Position numbers and translations under genes: made by a program. The notes below the pieces were generated by a model. That model saw only the letters and a list, made by a program, of their open reading frames with translations. It had not been told where the DNA came from and did no database searches. This document shows, in pieces, positions 61,877 through 64,000 of a stretch of 64,000 nucleotides of DNA (position 1 is the stretch's first letter; every line of letters begins with the position of its first letter). This DNA comes from an uncultured Spirochaetaceae bacterium. Its GTDB lineage: Bacteria; Spirochaetota; Spirochaetia; Sphaerochaetales; Sphaerochaetaceae. The DNA lies in assembly GCA_944390015.1 (NCBI GenBank), contig CALXOL010000012.1, positions 1 through 64,000 on the forward strand, read 5' to 3'.

Positions 61877-61960
61877 TTAAAATAAAATTGAAGCTAGAAA
61901 AATTAAAATTATTGGAGATAAAAAAGCCAACAATAAAATGATTGCAGCTATTAAAACCAT
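61877..61960 (-). CDS. 27-aa membrane peptide (cassette C)
   Basis: An ORF reading MVLIAAIILLLAFLSPIILI then FLASILF: one uninterrupted hydrophobic helix. It is positioned like the small membrane proteins of the two other cassettes, between chaperone end and tape-measure start, yet with a third, unrelated sequence. Confidence 0.4.
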   Translation of the reverse strand: MVLIAAIILLLAFLSPIILIFLASILF

Positions 61961-62011
61961 TTATTTTCAAGCCAGAACATTTTTTTAGTATATTTCCTGT
62001 CTTCCACTTTG

Positions 62012-62058
62012 TCAAATCATCCTCGCCTTATAGAACCCATCCAGAGAGTCCGAGAGCT
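62012..62058 (-). pseudogene. chaperone T-domain C-terminal scrap (cassette C)
   Basis: The frame reads SDSLDGFYKARMI and stop, matching the end of the prophage chaperone (DPLDGFYHPRMI), with in-frame stops just upstream. It marks the right edge of the relic; the M23-like gene ends about 20 bp beyond. Confidence 0.7.
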
Positions 62059-62081
62059 ATCACTTAACTAATATGTCTATT

Positions 62082-62750
62082 TCAGAAATATTGCATTGGA
62101 TCTACCATCTTTCCTTCTTTTTCAAGACGGAAGAAAAGCGTGGGAGTACTGAAGTTATGGTCAGAAGATCCGATTGAACCTATTATATCCCCTCTATTGA
62201 CCTTTTCGCCTATTTTTACGCTTACGGTCTCAAGGCAATAATATCCACTTCTAATTCCATTACGATGGTCGATAACCACATAGCGCCCGTATTCATTATC
62301 AAGTCCCGCATCACTGACTATGCCATCAGAGACTGAGTATACGGCACTGCCCGCCTCCGATGAGAACGTTACGCCATCAAGAACCCTACCCTCATATTCA
62401 TTGAAAAAGAGCGAAGAGACCATGCCAGAAGATGGGAGGATGAAATCATCTGAAATAACACTTTCAGTCGAATTAGAAATGCTTGCCATCTCCTTTCTCT
62501 CATCGAACATGATATTGCTGCGCTCGACAGAGACTTCCTTCACCTCTGGAATCTCAAGATTAAGCTCAGGCGAATTAGCATCAGAAGAAATTACCTCCTT
62601 ATTATCTGAAGGTTTAAATATCATGGCGACCATTATCGCAATGAGAATGATAAGAACACCCATGAATGAGATTATGTAAGTTTTTTTATCTCCTTTTCTC
62701 CTTGAAGAGGAAAAGGACTGTCCCATGTCATCGTAATCGTTACGGCTCAT
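62082..62750 (-). CDS. M23/LytM-fold protein without zinc ligands
   Basis: ATG 62750 gives 222 aa. One membrane anchor (TYIISFMGVLIILIAIMVAM, residues 24-46) is followed by a periplasmic linker and a LytM fold (residues 120-222: VYSVSDGIVSDAGLDNEYGR, YVVIDHRNGIRSGYYCLETV, KIGEKVNRGDIIGSIGSS). The expected H-x-D and HLHF-type metal sites read NEYEGRVLDGVTF and TPTLFFRLEKEG, so no peptidase activity is expected. Such proteins can activate amidases, like EnvC/NlpD. Divergent from the PBP-like gene. Confidence 0.75.
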   Translation of the reverse strand: MSRNDYDDMGQSFSSSRRKGDKKTYIISFMGVLIILIAIMVAMIFKPSDNKEVISSDANSPELNLEIPEVKEVSVERSNIMFDERKEMASISNSTESVISDDFILPSSGMVSSLFFNEYEGRVLDGVTFSSEAGSAVYSVSDGIVSDAGLDNEYGRYVVIDHRNGIRSGYYCLETVSVKIGEKVNRGDIIGSIGSSDHNFSTPTLFFRLEKEGKMVDPMQYF

Positions 62751-62842
62751 TTTGCATCTCTGTTTTGAAATTATACCAACAATACTAATGATTTTGAAGT
62801 GGAGCATTGATTTTCTTTTCCTCTGAGGGTAACTATATAAGT

Positions 62843-63805
62843 ATGTCTTCAGGAAGAAAAAAAGATAAAACAGGATTGTTAATTTTCATACTGGCAACAG
62901 TCCTTGCACTAATACTGTTTTTTAAACTGATTAACCTTTACATCTCCGAAGGTATTATAAATACCAATTACAGGGATCCAGAGATTGATACACAGTATTT
63001 CAGAGGTACTATTTACGACCGTAGCGGAAATATCCTTGCAATGGACAGGACTACATATATCATAGAGATTGAAGCTGAGCGTGTAAGCGAGGTCAGCAGG
63101 CTCTCATCAATCATTGCCCCCTATACATATGAGGATGCCGTAACACTTGAGAACATGATAAGAAGCAACAGCAGGCTGAGTTTGAAGTCCAACCTACTGA
63201 TGGCCGAGGCTGATAGGTTTAATGAGCTGATGAAGAGTGAAAGGTTCGACCATCTCGTAAGCCTGAGTGAAAAGAGGGAGAGGATATACCCAATAGGAGA
63301 GCATGGCAGACTTATAATAGGAAGGGAGAACGAAGAATCATCGTTTTCAGCAGAAGCCATGTATGATGAATTACTTGAGCCAAGGCTCACGCTAAGCGAA
63401 ATGAGCTCAAGTGGCGAGGATATAACGCTCTCATTGAGCCAGAGAATCCAGTATGTCGCAGATCATATACTCAGAAGCTATGTATCTCCGGAATCGGATG
63501 AATACCTGATGCTTTGCTTCCTTGATTATAAAACAGGAGAGATTTACGCACTCTCCTCTACATCAGAGAACGAGCGCGGCATAGATTTCGATGCACTGAA
63601 AATGGCCTTGCCATCAGGAGAATATACGATTTTAAAGACTGCTGAGAAAAAAGAGATGGAAACTCCAGATGACATACGAACGAGAATCGATGAAAGAGAG
63701 GTCAGCGTAATCTACAGCGGAGACTACGCAATCGTCACTTCATCATCAAGTGCTGAGGCCCTGGATGGAGCCTCAAAGGAATTTAGGACGATGCTCTCAC
63801 TTTAG
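62843..63805 (+). CDS. class B PBP-like protein lacking the transpeptidase site
   Basis: I take ATG 62843, giving 320 aa; an upstream TTG at 62807 is possible. One N-terminal anchor (LLIFILATVLALILFFKLIN) is followed by the PBP dimerisation motif RGTIYDRSGNILAMDRTTYI and a later LSLSQRIQYVADHILRSYV, the standard linker to the catalytic domain. The protein then ends after about 100 residues with no SxxK, SxN or KTG motif. It may be a regulatory divisome/elongasome partner. It is divergent from another catalytically dead wall protein. Confidence 0.7.
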   Translation: MSSGRKKDKTGLLIFILATVLALILFFKLINLYISEGIINTNYRDPEIDTQYFRGTIYDRSGNILAMDRTTYIIEIEAERVSEVSRLSSIIAPYTYEDAVTLENMIRSNSRLSLKSNLLMAEADRFNELMKSERFDHLVSLSEKRERIYPIGEHGRLIIGRENEESSFSAEAMYDELLEPRLTLSEMSSSGEDITLSLSQRIQYVADHILRSYVSPESDEYLMLCFLDYKTGEIYALSSTSENERGIDFDALKMALPSGEYTILKTAEKKEMETPDDIRTRIDEREVSVIYSGDYAIVTSSSSAEALDGASKEFRTMLSL

Positions 63806-64000
63806 GAGAGCACCTGGTGGTCAAATCTATCTATATCGAGATCGAGGGATTTTAAATAGCGGAGAATGTTCATGCTCTCTGCGCTCTCTATGTCCTCGGG
63901 TACTCTCTGTCCATTCGTAAGATAGATGAATGGAAGCTTATGCCTGTATGAGAACGAAAGCAGCGTTCCAAGTGTAAAACACTCATCGACCTTACTTGCT
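63802..64000 (-). CDS. flhF: flagellar SRP-like GTPase FlhF, C-terminal part
   Basis: The gene continues beyond the window. The visible frame reads ASKVDECFTLGTLLSFSYRH, then KLPFIYLTNGQRVPEDIESA and ends LDRFDHQVLS-like. TKxD-type guanine motif (SKVDE), the LG and TNGQRVPEDI segments are FlhF features, distinguishing it from FtsY/Ffh. FlhF positions polar flagella, which argues for a flagellated organism. Confidence 0.8.
   Translation of the reverse strand, partial: ASKVDECFTLGTLLSFSYRHKLPFIYLTNGQRVPEDIESAESMNILRYLKSLDLDIDRFDHQVLS

Overview
The window looks like about 27 kb of chromosome from an anaerobic spirochaete interrupted by a complete-looking 37 kb temperate siphovirus-type prophage (7032..44085). 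The spirochaete assignment is an inference from gene content and protein style: FlhF at the right edge, an NtrB/NtrC pair, a stand-alone groES, a small sigma-70 factor, and one-carbon and PPi-type energy enzymes (Fhs, PPDK). No rRNA or other marker settles it.

Left host block (1..7031): tRNA-Gly, formate-THF ligase, a MATE exporter, a degenerate M29-aminopeptidase-like protein, CoaX and a YbiT-type ABC-F ATPase.

Prophage: it sits in the 3' end of tRNA-Glu(CTC); a 16-bp core is repeated at both ends, and 20-bp arm-type repeats lie inside each end. From the right: tyrosine integrase, YjcQ, a probable leftward small RNA with repeats, then a rightward lysogenic operon of CI-like repressor, DEDDh exonuclease-BRCT and a DUF3644-like protein with a HEPN motif. 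A divergent promoter/operator region drives the leftward Cro-like gene and one long leftward operon: RHH protein, Xis-like protein, recombination/replication genes (Sak4-like ATPase, DUF669, PD-(D/E)XK nuclease, helicase, primase-helicase, VRR-NUC), packaging (HNH, TerS, TerL), capsid (portal-MuF fusion, protease, HK97 capsid), connector and tail genes (G/GT frameshift, small membrane protein, tape measure), fibres and a membrane-rich lysis region. A rightward 22-aa hydrophobic peptide with a converging antisense promoter lies inside the lysis region and resembles a type I toxin-antitoxin locus.

Right host block (44072..64000): tRNA-Glu, tRNA-Gln, tsaD, tRNA-Thr, popT, ppdK, a sigma factor, groES, dinG, ntrC/ntrB-like genes, holB-like, cvpA and secA. 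Directly after the secA terminator is a 1.6 kb relic holding two further, partial copies of the prophage segment '[tail chaperones]-[small membrane protein]-[tape-measure N terminus]'. The chaperones are almost identical to those of the prophage, but the small membrane protein and tape-measure N terminus differ each time. After it come a metal-ligand-less M23 protein, a class B PBP-like protein without a transpeptidase active site, and the end of flhF.

Most interesting: (1) the three variable small-membrane-protein/tape-measure cassettes; (2) the exonuclease-BRCT + HEPN pair with an adjacent small RNA, a candidate prophage-borne defence module; (3) the type I TA-like locus; (4) two same-start, different-frame ORFs at the end of the lysis region.
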